A DNA stretch of 34,872 nucleotides from an uncultured Lachnospiraceae bacterium (GTDB lineage Bacteria > Bacillota > Clostridia > Lachnospirales > Lachnospiraceae). Within the stretch, counting starts at the first letter, position 1; each line of letters opens with the position of its first letter. The notes under the pieces were generated by a model. That model did not search any database. It was not told the origin of the DNA and saw nothing but the letters and a program-made list of their open reading frames with translations. The DNA lies in assembly GCA_947623905.1 (NCBI GenBank), contig CANQHX010000012.1:1-34872 (forward strand), read 5' to 3'. Positions 7,369 through 15,446 of the stretch are shown in pieces. Made by a program: the position numbers and the translations under genes.

Positions 7369-8073
7369 ATGAACACACAAAGCGCGTTGGATATTGCCAA
7401 CAGTCCCATTATGTGGATCGCCTGCGGCATCGCCGTGGCAGTAGTGATCGTGCAGGCAGTTTTGTTTGCCGTGAAAGCCTACAAGTCCGGTGAAAAAGTG
7501 GGACTCACAAAGAAGCAGATGAACAAAGCCATGAAGAGCAGCGCCATTACTTCCATCGGACCGTCGGTGGTAGTGCTCAGCGGCATGCTCTCCCTGCTGA
7601 TCACGGTAGGCGGCCCCATCGCATGGATGCGGCTCTCCATGATCGGCTCCGTTATGTTTGAATCCATTGCGGCAGGCATCGGTACCAATACCGTGGGCGT
7701 GACCCTTGGAACGGATACCCTTACCAATGAGGCGCTGGGCATGGCAGTATGGACCATGGTGCTCTGCTCCATCGGCTGGGTGATATTCGCCACGTTTTCC
7801 GCTACCCGTATGGATAAGGTGCAGACGAAACTCTCAGGCGGCGACGCGGCCAAGCTGATCAGCATTTCCACCGCTGCAGTGATCGGTGTGTTCAGCGCCA
7901 TGTCGGCACAGCATCTTGTAAGCCTCAACAAAAATTCCATTGCCTGCGTGCTGGGCGGCCTGATCATGTTCGTCATGCTGCAGGTATCCGAGAAAGTGAA
8001 AGCGCTGAAGGAATGGAACCTGACCATTTCCATCCTGCTGGCCATGATCATCACGGCATTGCTGCCTTTCTGA
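7369..8073 (+). CDS. DUF5058 family membrane protein
   Basis: This 234-residue protein is recognised as DUF5058 from its N-terminus (an ALDIANSPIMWIACG start, a first span, then a basic segment with KAYKSGEKVGLTKKQM) and a following hydrophobic stretch with GPSVVVLSGMLSLL and GGPIAWMRLSMIGSVMFE. About five to six membrane spans are visible. No enzymatic motif is seen and no function is established. The gene is 17 bases upstream of a second membrane protein and in the same run as an M20 amidohydrolase, which suggests the two membrane proteins form a transporter for the amidohydrolase's amide-linked substrate. That role is inference. Confidence 0.75.
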   Translation: MNTQSALDIANSPIMWIACGIAVAVVIVQAVLFAVKAYKSGEKVGLTKKQMNKAMKSSAITSIGPSVVVLSGMLSLLITVGGPIAWMRLSMIGSVMFESIAAGIGTNTVGVTLGTDTLTNEALGMAVWTMVLCSIGWVIFATFSATRMDKVQTKLSGGDAAKLISISTAAVIGVFSAMSAQHLVSLNKNSIACVLGGLIMFVMLQVSEKVKALKEWNLTISILLAMIITALLPF

Positions 8074-8090
8074 GAAGGAGGAGAATACAT

Positions 8091-8789
8091 ATGAATGAGA
8101 AAAAATTCTTTGAGGAAGAATATATGCCCAAAATGAACCGGATCGGCAAGATCACGGGCGCGCTGGGCGTAGTGCTGGCATTTCTGCCTGCCCTGGCCCT
8201 CGCTGTCGTATACGGTATCCTGCCTCAGCCTGCCGCGCTGCTCACCGCGTTTATCGCCGGCGCCAGCTCCTTCGGCGTGCTGTGGTTCGTGGAGCCCATT
8301 TCCTACTTTTCCGTTCTGGGCCCGGTAGGCACATACATGGCGTTCCTGTCCGGTAACATTTCCAATATGCGCGTGCCCTGCGCCAGCATGGCCCAGGTGT
8401 CTGCAGAGGTGGAGCCCGGCACGGAACAGGGTTCCGTTATCGCCACGATCGGTATGGCAGTGTCTATCGTGATCAATGTGTCCGTGCTGACCGTGGGCGT
8501 GATACTGGGCAGCTCTATTCTGGCTATGCTGCCGGCAGAGATCACAGCAGCGCTGAATTATCTGCTTCCCGCCCTGTTCGGCGCCCTGCTGGTGCAGTTC
8601 GGCATCAAATCCAAGAGCCATACCCTCTGTATCCTTGTGTTTGCGGTGCTGATCAACATCGGCCTGAAGGGCGGTATCTTCAACTGGCTGCCGGGTGCTT
8701 CCAACTATCTGGGCATCCTCACCAGCGTATTCCTGTCCATCGCGGTTGCCATCGCCACATACAACAAGAAGAACAAAGAAAAAGCGTAA
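8091..8789 (+). CDS. Multi-span membrane protein, partner of the DUF5058 protein
   Basis: This 232-residue hydrophobic protein has a short charged N-terminus (MNEKKFFEEEYMPKMNRIGK) and about six spans. I do not recognise a named family with confidence. A conserved-looking centre reads VEPISYFSVLGPVGTYMAF followed by a polar loop with RVPCASMAQVSAEVEPG, a pattern that could line a substrate path. AAGGAGGAG precedes the start, and the spacing to both neighbours is short. It is probably the second half of a two-component permease with the upstream DUF5058 protein, since each alone is small for a secondary transporter. Confidence 0.7.
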   Translation: MNEKKFFEEEYMPKMNRIGKITGALGVVLAFLPALALAVVYGILPQPAALLTAFIAGASSFGVLWFVEPISYFSVLGPVGTYMAFLSGNISNMRVPCASMAQVSAEVEPGTEQGSVIATIGMAVSIVINVSVLTVGVILGSSILAMLPAEITAALNYLLPALFGALLVQFGIKSKSHTLCILVFAVLINIGLKGGIFNWLPGASNYLGILTSVFLSIAVAIATYNKKNKEKA

Positions 8790-8819
8790 GCATGTATACA
8801 GCCGGAACGGAGGATGTAT

Positions 8820-10187
8820 ATGATCAAGCAGGATATATATGACGAGGTGCAGGGCCTCCATACTCTGTGCCAGTCCGTCTGCCGCCAGCTGTGGCAGCAT
8901 CCGGAGGTGGGCGGCGCGGAGAAACGGTCCGCCGACTATCTCCGCAGGATCATGAAAAAGGAAGGCTTTGTCCTTACGGACAGCAAAACGCTGCCCCATG
9001 CTTTTTACGCCCAGTACGGGAGCGGTTCTCCGGTCATCGCCATACTGGGAGAATACGACGCCCTGCCGGGGCTGTCCCAGCAGGCGTGCGCCCGTAAGGA
9101 GCCTGTGGAGCCGGAGGGCCCCGGGCACGGCTGCGGCCACAATCTGCTGGGCGCCGCCGCCGTGGTGGGCGCTGTGGCAGTCAAACGGTTTCTGGAGCAG
9201 TCCGGCATGGAAGGGACAGTGCGGTTTTACGGCTGCCCGGAAGAGGAACTGCTGGACGGAAAAGTAAAGATGATCGCGGAGCATCTGTTTGACGGGTGCG
9301 ACCTGGCCATCAGCTGGCATCCCATGGACGCCAATATGGCTCATGACCGGGCTTATCTTGCCAACACGTCCATGCGGTTTTATTTCAGCGGCACGACAAG
9401 CCACGCGGCTTTTGCCCCGGAGCGGGGCCGCAGCGCCCTGGACGCGGTGGAGCTTATGAGCGTGGGCTGCAACTATCTGCGGGAGCACGTAGTGGATCGC
9501 ACCCGGATCCATTACACTACGGACAGCGGCGGCTTCGCCCCCAATATTGTGCCGGATAAGGCCGGCGCGTGGTATTTTGTCCGGGCGCCCCATATGGCTG
9601 ACGTAAAGGATACCGCCGCCCGGGTGGAGAAGGTGGCAAAGGGCGCGGCCATGATGACAGACACCCAGGTGAGGACGGAGCACGGCTGCGGATGCTGTGA
9701 ATTTAAAGAAAACAATGCGTTCGGGGATCTTACCTACGCCAATCTCATAGAGGCGGACGGCCCCAAATATACGGCGGAGGAGCTGGCGTTCGCCGGAGAG
9801 CTCCAGGCTACCGTGGCGCAGAATATCGTAGAAAAGAGCGACGCCCTCTACCGTACGCAGGGCGCGGCCATGTTTACCGGCGTGGGCGGCAGAGAGCTGT
9901 GGAAAAGCTGTGAGATGACGGCGTCTTCCGACACAGGAGACGTGAGTTATATCATGCCCACGGGACTGTTCACCACCGCCTGCTGGCCGGTAGGCGTCTC
10001 GCCCCATACATGGCAGGCGGCGGCTTCCGGCGGCACGACCATCGGAGAAAAAGGCGCTCTCTACGCGGCGAAGGTCATTGCCGGGACCGCCTACGATCTT
10101 TACACAAAGCCGGACATCCGGGCACAGATCGTAAAAGAATTCAAAGAGCGTGACACAGGAGATTACAGTCCCATGGTAGGAGACTGA
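8820..10187 (+). CDS. M20 family amidohydrolase/metallopeptidase (AbgB-like)
   Basis: This cytoplasmic zinc-dependent hydrolase of amide or peptide bonds has 455 residues. Visible metal-site motifs are GEYDALPG, GHGCGHNLLG, PEEELLDG and SWHP, the pattern of the amidohydrolase branch of M20 (AbgB, p-aminobenzoyl-glutamate hydrolase, and N-acyl amino acid hydrolases). The dimerisation lid begins around the HAAFAPERGRSALDAVELM stretch. GGAGG at 8809-8813 touches the ATG at 8814 but is 6 bases from the in-frame ATG at 8820, so 8820 is preferred. The two membrane proteins directly upstream probably import its substrate. The exact substrate is unknown, with aminobenzoyl-glutamate or acyl-amino acids as examples. 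A strong terminator follows. Confidence 0.85.
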   Translation: MIKQDIYDEVQGLHTLCQSVCRQLWQHPEVGGAEKRSADYLRRIMKKEGFVLTDSKTLPHAFYAQYGSGSPVIAILGEYDALPGLSQQACARKEPVEPEGPGHGCGHNLLGAAAVVGAVAVKRFLEQSGMEGTVRFYGCPEEELLDGKVKMIAEHLFDGCDLAISWHPMDANMAHDRAYLANTSMRFYFSGTTSHAAFAPERGRSALDAVELMSVGCNYLREHVVDRTRIHYTTDSGGFAPNIVPDKAGAWYFVRAPHMADVKDTAARVEKVAKGAAMMTDTQVRTEHGCGCCEFKENNAFGDLTYANLIEADGPKYTAEELAFAGELQATVAQNIVEKSDALYRTQGAAMFTGVGGRELWKSCEMTASSDTGDVSYIMPTGLFTTACWPVGVSPHTWQAAASGGTTIGEKGALYAAKVIAGTAYDLYTKPDIRAQIVKEFKERDTGDYSPMVGD

Positions 10188-10209
10188 AGAAACGGATCCG
10201 AAAGATGAC

Positions 10210-10246
10210 GCGGCCGGGGAATGTCCCCGGCCGCAGTTTATTTTTT
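10210..10246 (+). terminator. Rho-independent terminator after the M20 gene
   Basis: An 11-base perfect stem, GCGGCCGGGGA (10210-10220) with TCCCCGGCCGC (10224-10234), closes on a 3-base loop and is followed by AGTTTATTTTTT. The T-tract doubles as the last codons of the convergent gene. Confidence 0.88.
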
Positions 10247-11011
10247 CGATTTATAGAAGTCGTCTGCCGGATACCCGCCCGCGATCTTCTGCATGGCTCT
10301 TGGCACCGCGTCCCGGGAATTTTTCCAGTCCGCGTCCCGGTTGCGGTAGTCAAATTTCTCCACGAACCAGCACAGGTCTTCTTCCACCCGGTCCATATTT
10401 TTCTTCATCAGATCAAACATATCGCTGAAAAACTGTTCCTTAAAACTGCCGCTCAGAGATTTCTCGGCTGCTTCGGTGATATCGGCAAAGTGGTGGAGGC
10501 AGAACCCCTTGCTGTCCTTCACCCGCTTGTAGAAATCCTCGTCGCTCCGCACCATCATAAAGAATGTGTCTATGTACCGCTTGTAGGTATCTTCAAATTT
10601 TTTGCACACAAAACAGTCTTTTTCCCTGGAACGCAGCCAGGAGGACAGGGCAGTTTCCGCCGGTTCCTCTTCCGGCTGATTTTTTTTGAACCGGGAGAAC
10701 AATCCCGCTTTGCCGGGGGTGGTGCCGGTCATTTTCTTTTTCAGATCCTCGTTGAGATACTTGAAATAGGATGTGAGCATAATGGCGTTGCCAAGAGCGT
10801 TGCCGTACTGGAACATGTCCTTGTAGTGCTTCCGGCAGAAGCCCAGCTTGTTTGTCTGGGCCCGCACATCCGTCTCCATATATGCCGAGGCGGAGCCCAG
10901 GATGTAGTCCAGAGCGTCCCGTTCCAGCTTCCGCTCGATATTGCAGAAGGGACACTCGTCATCTTCAAGAAAAGCATCGTTCAACGGAATAGTATACAAT
11001 GTCTCTTTCAT
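10238..11011 (-). CDS. DUF6062 family protein with two repeated Cys/His metal-binding modules
   Basis: This 257-residue soluble protein is recognised as DUF6062-like from its N-terminus (CPFC near residue 20) and CLHH near residue 171. The protein contains the same module twice. Cys20-x2-Cys23 is followed 36 residues later by Cys59-x2-His62, and Cys133-x2-Cys136 is followed 35 residues later by Cys171-x2-His174. Each fourth pair lies in a GFC context. This predicts two zinc or iron sites and an internal duplication. The function is unknown. A charged, Glu-rich linker (about residues 94-130) separates the halves. AAGGAG lies 12 bases before the start, a little far but the best available. It is monocistronic and convergent with the M20 gene. 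Confidence 0.72.
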   Translation of the reverse strand: MKETLYTIPLNDAFLEDDECPFCNIERKLERDALDYILGSASAYMETDVRAQTNKLGFCRKHYKDMFQYGNALGNAIMLTSYFKYLNEDLKKKMTGTTPGKAGLFSRFKKNQPEEEPAETALSSWLRSREKDCFVCKKFEDTYKRYIDTFFMMVRSDEDFYKRVKDSKGFCLHHFADITEAAEKSLSGSFKEQFFSDMFDLMKKNMDRVEEDLCWFVEKFDYRNRDADWKNSRDAVPRAMQKIAGGYPADDFYKSKK

Positions 11012-11119
11012 GGAAAAATCACGCTCCTTTGAAAAAAGTATAGCATTTTTGCCGATTATTATCAATATCATACATTTTTATGTTTCGAAAAGAAATTTGT
11101 GGCGGACAGACGGGTTTTG

Positions 11120-11128
11120 TGGTACACT
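11120..11128 (+). promoter_or_regulatory. Candidate extended -10 promoter upstream of murI
   Basis: TGG followed by TACACT (11123-11128) matches an extended -10 element. A clear -35 at the right spacing is not seen, with TTGTGG 20 bases upstream the best option. The site is 77 bases before the murI start in the divergent gap 11012-11204. The rest of that gap holds nothing else I can name. Confidence 0.35.
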
Positions 11129-11204
11129 AACGGAGAAATGACGGACAGACAGGATTGCAGCGGGGAATGCGCCGGGAACCTCTTCTCGGCGCGGTGAGGA
11201 AGAT

Positions 11205-11993
11205 ATGGAAATACAGCATGATAAACATGCCCCTATCGGGTTTCTGGATTCGGGGGTGGGCGGCATCAGCGTGCTGCGGGAAGCGGTGGCGCAGATGCCC
11301 TGCGAGGATTTTATATATTACGGTGATTCGGCCCATGCTCCTTACGGCAGCCGTCCGGCAGAAGAGATACTGGAGCTTACGGGAACCGCCGTGGAGTATC
11401 TGCTGGGGCGCGGGGTGAAGGCCATCGTCATTGCCTGCAATACCGCTACCAGCGTGGCGGCAGGCTATCTGCGGGACAAATATTGTCCCCTGCCCATCAT
11501 CGGCATTGAACCGGCGCTGAAGCCGGCGGTCCTGGGCCACAGAGGAGGCCGGGTGGCGGTGATGGCCACGCCGGTGACGGTCCATCAGCAAAAATTCAGG
11601 GATCTGGCAGCCCGGTATGAGGGGATCGCGCAGATAGAGCCTATGGGCTGCGACGGGCTTATGGATTTTGTGGAGCAGGGGATCGTAGAAGGCCCCGTGC
11701 TGGAGGACTATCTGCGGAAGCTCTTTGCCGCCCACGGCGGGTTTGGCTTTGACGCCGTCGTGCTGGGGTGTACCCATTATCCATTTATCAAGGATACGCT
11801 GCGGAAACTTCTGGGAAAGGACACGGATATCCTGGACGGCAGCGAGGGTACGGCCAGGGAGCTTGGCAGACGGCTCCGGGAGGAAGGGCTTCTGACGGAT
11901 CACACCAGGACCGGCAGAGTGGAATTTGTCAATTCCGGCGGAGAAGAAATGACGGCTCTGAGCCGCAGGCTGTTCGCGGGTTCGTGGGACTAA
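11205..11993 (+). CDS. murI: Glutamate racemase
   Basis: Glutamate racemase converts L-glutamate to D-glutamate for peptidoglycan synthesis in the cytoplasm. The 262-residue length is typical. The substrate-binding start GFLDSGVGGISVL, the YYGDSAHAPYG motif, the first catalytic cysteine in IACNTATS and the second in LGCTHYPF are all present. GTGAGGA is about 6 bases before the start. The following gene has its own promoter, so murI seems to be transcribed alone. Confidence 0.95.
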   Translation: MEIQHDKHAPIGFLDSGVGGISVLREAVAQMPCEDFIYYGDSAHAPYGSRPAEEILELTGTAVEYLLGRGVKAIVIACNTATSVAAGYLRDKYCPLPIIGIEPALKPAVLGHRGGRVAVMATPVTVHQQKFRDLAARYEGIAQIEPMGCDGLMDFVEQGIVEGPVLEDYLRKLFAAHGGFGFDAVVLGCTHYPFIKDTLRKLLGKDTDILDGSEGTARELGRRLREEGLLTDHTRTGRVEFVNSGGEEMTALSRRLFAGSWD

Positions 11994-12050
11994 ACTCCGC
12001 CGGCGACAGGACATTCTGCGGGCATAAGACGGCACGGGAACAGGAAATCC

Positions 12051-12079
12051 TTGCAAAGACAGAGAAAACTTGGTAGAAT
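12051..12079 (+). promoter_or_regulatory. Promoter of the Asp23/nusB/xseA gene run
   Basis: TTGCAA (12051-12056), 17 bases, then TAGAAT (12074-12079) preceded by TGG forms a good sigma-A promoter with an extended -10. It lies 55 bases before the Asp23-type gene. Confidence 0.7.
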
Positions 12080-12134
12080 AAAAGACAGGACAAAAGGACG
12101 CTAACTCGGAGATGCGCAGTAAGGAGGTAAGAGC

Positions 12135-12518
12135 ATGGCTGAAACGAAACATGATTATTCCATCGAGACCAACGATGGATTGGGTGAAGTGCAGATCGCG
12201 GACGAGGTCGTGGCCATTATCGCGGCGCTGGCGGCTATGGAGGTCAAAGGTGTATCTTCCATGGCAGGCAACATTACCAGCGAGGTGATCAATAAGCTTG
12301 GCGTGAAAAATCTGTCCAAGGGCGTCAAGATCGTGGTGGACGAAGAGGATATTGTGCGCGTGGCCCTTTCCCTTAATCTGGATTACGGATACAATGTTCC
12401 CGAGACTTCCGCGAAGGTGCAGAGAAAAGTAAAGCAGGCCATTGAGACCATGACCGGCCTGGAAGTGTCAGATGTGAATGTGCGGATCGCCGGTGTAAAT
12501 GTGGATGTAGAAGAGTAG
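12135..12518 (+). CDS. Asp23/Gls24 family envelope stress response protein (YqhY-like)
   Basis: This 127-residue protein of the Asp23/Gls24 (DUF322) family, recognisable from VQIADEVVAIIAALAAMEVKG near the start and VNVRIAGVNVDVE at the end, has the usual single-domain length. Members have been linked to the cell envelope and lipid homeostasis, and this subgroup is commonly encoded directly before nusB in Firmicutes, as here. AAGGAGG lies 8 bases before the start. A hairpin with a short T-rich tail follows the stop and probably attenuates read-through into nusB. Confidence 0.9.
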   Translation: MAETKHDYSIETNDGLGEVQIADEVVAIIAALAAMEVKGVSSMAGNITSEVINKLGVKNLSKGVKIVVDEEDIVRVALSLNLDYGYNVPETSAKVQRKVKQAIETMTGLEVSDVNVRIAGVNVDVEE

Positions 12519-12529
12519 GAAAGAAAACG

Positions 12530-12557
12530 GCCCGGCGGTTTTGCCGGGCTTTTCTTT
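12530..12557 (+). terminator. Terminator or attenuator between the Asp23 gene and nusB
   Basis: GCCCGGC (12530-12536) and GCCGGGC (12543-12549) pair around a 6-base loop, followed by TTTTCTTT. nusB starts 20 bases later with no separate promoter seen, so termination is probably partial. Confidence 0.7.
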
Positions 12558-12577
12558 CATGGGAATGAGGGAGCAGC

Positions 12578-12979
12578 ATGATAAATCGCAGGACCCAGCG
12601 GGAGCATATGTGTATCCTGCTGTTTCAGAAAGAATTTTACGACGAGAAGGACATGCCGGAGCAGATGGATCTGTATCTTGCCGACGTGGCAGGCATGACG
12701 CCGGAGCTGACGGCAGCCATGGAAGAACGGGCGGCGCAGATCATGGAAAAGGCGGCGGAGATCAACGGGAAGATCGACCAGGTGTCCGTGGGATGGCGCA
12801 CGGCCCGCATGGGCAGGGTGGAGCTTGCCATCATGCAGGTGGCGGTCTATGAGATGCTGTACGACGACGAGATCCCCCAGAGCGTTGCCATCAACGAGGC
12901 GGTGGAGCTGACGAAGAAGTACTGCGGGGAGCAGTCGTCCGGTTTTGTCAACGCCATTCTGGGCAAGCTGGCCTCATAG
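12578..12979 (+). CDS. nusB: Transcription antitermination factor NusB
   Basis: NusB binds boxA RNA with NusE (ribosomal protein S10) and supports processive transcription of rRNA operons. The 133-residue protein starts with the Arg-rich helix RRTQREHMCILLFQ and ends with the typical AINEAVELTKKYCGEQSSGFVNAIL pattern (positions about 100-128). GAGGGAGC precedes the ATG. It lies directly upstream of xseA with a 9-base gap, the usual order in Clostridia. Confidence 0.93.
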   Translation: MINRRTQREHMCILLFQKEFYDEKDMPEQMDLYLADVAGMTPELTAAMEERAAQIMEKAAEINGKIDQVSVGWRTARMGRVELAIMQVAVYEMLYDDEIPQSVAINEAVELTKKYCGEQSSGFVNAILGKLAS

Positions 12980-12988
12980 GGGATGTCT

Positions 12989-14224
12989 ATGGAAACAAAA
13001 AGGACAGGCAGTGTATATTCGGTGGCGCAGGTCAACCGGTACATCCGCAATATGTTTGCCCAGGATTATCTGCTGGCGGGCCTGGCTGTGACCGGAGAAG
13101 TATCCAACTGCAAGTATCATACGTCCGGTCACATTTATTTTACGCTGAAGGACGGGGAAGGCACGCTGAACTGCGTGATGTTCGCGGGAAAGCGTTCCGG
13201 CCTTTCTTTTCACATGGAGAACGGTCAGAAGGTTATCGTCCGCGGTTCCGTGGACGTGTACCAGCGGACGGGAAGCTATCAGCTCTATGCGCGGGAGATC
13301 ACCCTGGCCGGGGACGGCCTTCTCTACCAGCGGTTTCTGGAACTGAAAGCCCGGCTGGAAGAGATGGGGATGTTTGACGCCGGATACAAGCAGCCCATTC
13401 CGGCCTATGCCCGTTGTGTGGGCATCGTTACCGCCGCCACGGGGGCCGCGGTGCGGGACATCATACAGATCAGCAAACGGCGGAACCCCTATGTGCAGCT
13501 GCTGCTGTATCCTGCCCAGGTGCAGGGGGACGGCGCTGCCCAGAGCATCGTCAGAGGGATCGAGATGATGGGAAATATGCCCATCGATGTGCTGATCGTG
13601 GGCAGAGGAGGCGGTTCCATCGAGGATCTGTGGGCCTTCAATGAAGAGAGTGTGGCGCAGGCTATTTTTCAGTGTCCTGTGCCGGTGATCTCTGCCGTGG
13701 GCCATGAAACGGACGTGACCATCGCTGATTACGTGGCGGATCTCAGGGCTCCCACTCCCAGCGCGGCGGCGGAGCTGGCAGTATATGACGCGGGAGCGCT
13801 GGAGCGCGGTCTCCTGGAAAGGCAGCAGACGCTTACCCGTTGGATGGAACGGCAGGTGGCAGACGCCAGGGCCCGGGTGGATAGCCTCCGGCGGTATCTG
13901 GAATACGCCAGCCCTCTCCGGAAGATCCAGGATCACAGACAGCGGCTGCTGGAGCTGGAGCAGCGCCTGGACCGCGGCATGGAACGGCAGGTGGCAGACG
14001 CCAGGCACCGGTTGGAGATGCTGTCGGCAAAGCTGGAGGGCCGGTCGCCTCTTGCGCGGCTGGCAGGCGGCTACGGATATGTGCAGGGGAAAGACGGCAG
14101 AGGGATCCGGTCCGTGCGTCAGGTGTCAGCCGGGGAGGATATGGATGTGTATGTATCCGACGGGCGGATCCGCGCGTCGGTAAAGGAGACGTTTGCGGGC
14201 CCCTGCCCGGGAAGCGCCAGATAG
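12989..14224 (+). CDS. xseA: Exodeoxyribonuclease VII large subunit
   Basis: This is the catalytic subunit of exonuclease VII, which degrades single-stranded DNA from either end in complex with XseB. It has 411 residues, with an N-terminal OB fold (YSVAQVNRYIRNMF onward, about residues 1-95), the catalytic domain with GVVTAATGAAVRDI-type sequence (here VGIVTAATGAAVRDI) and GRGGGSIEDLWAFNEE, then a helical region and the C-terminal LARLAGGYGYV segment. GGGG at 12979-12982 suits the ATG at 12989 (6 bases) better than the in-frame ATG at 12983. The helical region contains a duplicated nine-residue motif, MERQVADAR, described separately. Confidence 0.93.
   Translation: METKRTGSVYSVAQVNRYIRNMFAQDYLLAGLAVTGEVSNCKYHTSGHIYFTLKDGEGTLNCVMFAGKRSGLSFHMENGQKVIVRGSVDVYQRTGSYQLYAREITLAGDGLLYQRFLELKARLEEMGMFDAGYKQPIPAYARCVGIVTAATGAAVRDIIQISKRRNPYVQLLLYPAQVQGDGAAQSIVRGIEMMGNMPIDVLIVGRGGGSIEDLWAFNEESVAQAIFQCPVPVISAVGHETDVTIADYVADLRAPTPSAAAELAVYDAGALERGLLERQQTLTRWMERQVADARARVDSLRRYLEYASPLRKIQDHRQRLLELEQRLDRGMERQVADARHRLEMLSAKLEGRSPLARLAGGYGYVQGKDGRGIRSVRQVSAGEDMDVYVSDGRIRASVKETFAGPCPGSAR
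13844..14005 (+). repeat. 27-base direct repeat inside xseA
   Basis: Bases 13844-13870 and 13979-14005 are identical over 27 bases. The offset is 135 bases, exactly 45 codons, so the repeat stays in frame. It encodes MERQVADAR twice in the coiled-coil arm that binds XseB. Confidence 0.92.
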
Positions 14225-14272
14225 CGCATGGCAGGCGCGCTCCGCTGCGCGGGCGCTCCGGAAAGGACAGAT

Positions 14273-14524
14273 ATGGACAATCAGAAAGAAACAGAATGTG
14301 CAGCCGCCACAGCCGGCGCGGAGGAAGAACTGACGCTGGAACAGTCGCTGGCCCAGCTGGAAGAGCTTGTGGACCGGCTTGGGGAGGAAGAATGCGGTCT
14401 GGAAAAAGCATTCGGCCTGTACCAGAAGGGCATGGAACTGGTGCTGCAGTGCAACAATAAGATCGATAAGGTGGAAAAGCAGGTCCAGATGCTGGATGAG
14501 GAAGGAACGCTCCATGATTTTTGA
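14273..14524 (+). CDS. xseB: Exodeoxyribonuclease VII small subunit
   Basis: This is the small helical subunit that wraps the coiled-coil arm of XseA. It has 83 residues, with the family core TLEQSLAQLEELVDRLGEEE and LEKAFGLYQKGMELV. The in-frame start at 14228 would add a poorly conserved extension in a GC-rich spacer. AAAGGA about 6 bases before 14273 decides for the latter. The 3' end overlaps ispA by 11 bases. Confidence 0.92.
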   Translation: MDNQKETECAAATAGAEEELTLEQSLAQLEELVDRLGEEECGLEKAFGLYQKGMELVLQCNNKIDKVEKQVQMLDEEGTLHDF

Positions 14525-15419
14525 ACAGGAATTCGCAGAGAAACAGCGGCAGGTGGAGGATATCCTCCGGCAGTACGCGCCGGCGCCTTCCGGCATGCAG
14601 AAGACGGTGACGGAAGCCATGAACTACAGCCTTATGGCAGGGGGAAAACGGCTGCGCCCCATTCTCATCGGGGAGTGCTGCAGGCTGTTCGGCGGTTCCT
14701 ATGAGGACGCCGCTCCCTTTATGGCCGCTCTGGAAATGATCCACACCTACTCTCTCGTCCACGACGATCTTCCTGCTATGGACGACGACGACACCCGCCG
14801 GGGACGGCCTACTACCCATGTGGTATACGGGGAAGCTATGGGCGTGCTGGCCGGGGACGGCCTGCTCAATTACGCCTATGAGGTCATGGCGGCGGCAGTA
14901 TCCGAGGCGGCAGACGGGCAGACTATGGCCCGGAGGGCCGGCGCTATGGCGGTACTGAGCCGGAAAGCAGGCGTATACGGCATGGTGGGCGGCCAGACGG
15001 TGGACGTGGAATCAGAAGGAAAGCCTGTCTCAAAGGACACGCTGGATTTTATATACGCCTTAAAGACCGGCGCTCTCATTGAGGGAGCCATGATGGCCGG
15101 GGCCATTCTCGCCGGCGCTTCGGAGGAGGAAGTGGCCGCCGTGGAGAAGATCGCTTCCGGGGTGGGGCTGGCCTTCCAGATACAGGATGATATACTGGAT
15201 GAGGTCGGCGACAGCAAAGAGCTGGGAAAGCCGGTGGGCAGCGACCGGAAAAATGAAAAGACCACCTATGTGACGCTGTATTCGGTGGAGGAAGCTTCCC
15301 GCATGGTGGAGGAGCTGTCCAACCGGTCGGTGGAGCTGCTGCACAGCGTGGAGGAGGGCCATCCGGGGGACGGATTTCTGGAAGCCCTGCTTCTGTACCT
15401 GATCCACAGGAAAAAATAA
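14514..15419 (+). CDS. ispA: Short-chain polyprenyl diphosphate synthase (farnesyl/geranyl diphosphate synthase)
   Basis: This enzyme condenses isopentenyl diphosphate with allylic diphosphates to give farnesyl diphosphate for quinone, undecaprenyl and other isoprenoids. It has 301 residues. The first Asp-rich motif is HDDLPAMDDDDTRRG (Asp84, Asp85, Asp90) and the second is DDILDEVGD. Tyr79, five residues before Asp84, is a bulky chain-length residue as in E. coli IspA, which supports a C15 product. It overlaps xseB and lies 27 bases before dxs, so both precursor supply and elongation are in one operon. Confidence 0.93.
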   Translation: MIFEQEFAEKQRQVEDILRQYAPAPSGMQKTVTEAMNYSLMAGGKRLRPILIGECCRLFGGSYEDAAPFMAALEMIHTYSLVHDDLPAMDDDDTRRGRPTTHVVYGEAMGVLAGDGLLNYAYEVMAAAVSEAADGQTMARRAGAMAVLSRKAGVYGMVGGQTVDVESEGKPVSKDTLDFIYALKTGALIEGAMMAGAILAGASEEEVAAVEKIASGVGLAFQIQDDILDEVGDSKELGKPVGSDRKNEKTTYVTLYSVEEASRMVEELSNRSVELLHSVEEGHPGDGFLEALLLYLIHRKK

Positions 15420-15446
15420 GAGATACCATAAATCAGGGGATGCACT

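Noticed and set aside
7479..10007. Long minus-strand open frame (842 codons) opposite the DUF5058/M20 genes
   Set aside because: It is the antisense shadow of three well-supported plus-strand genes; the translation is rich in His, Gln, Arg and Cys with no domain, and has no ribosome site.
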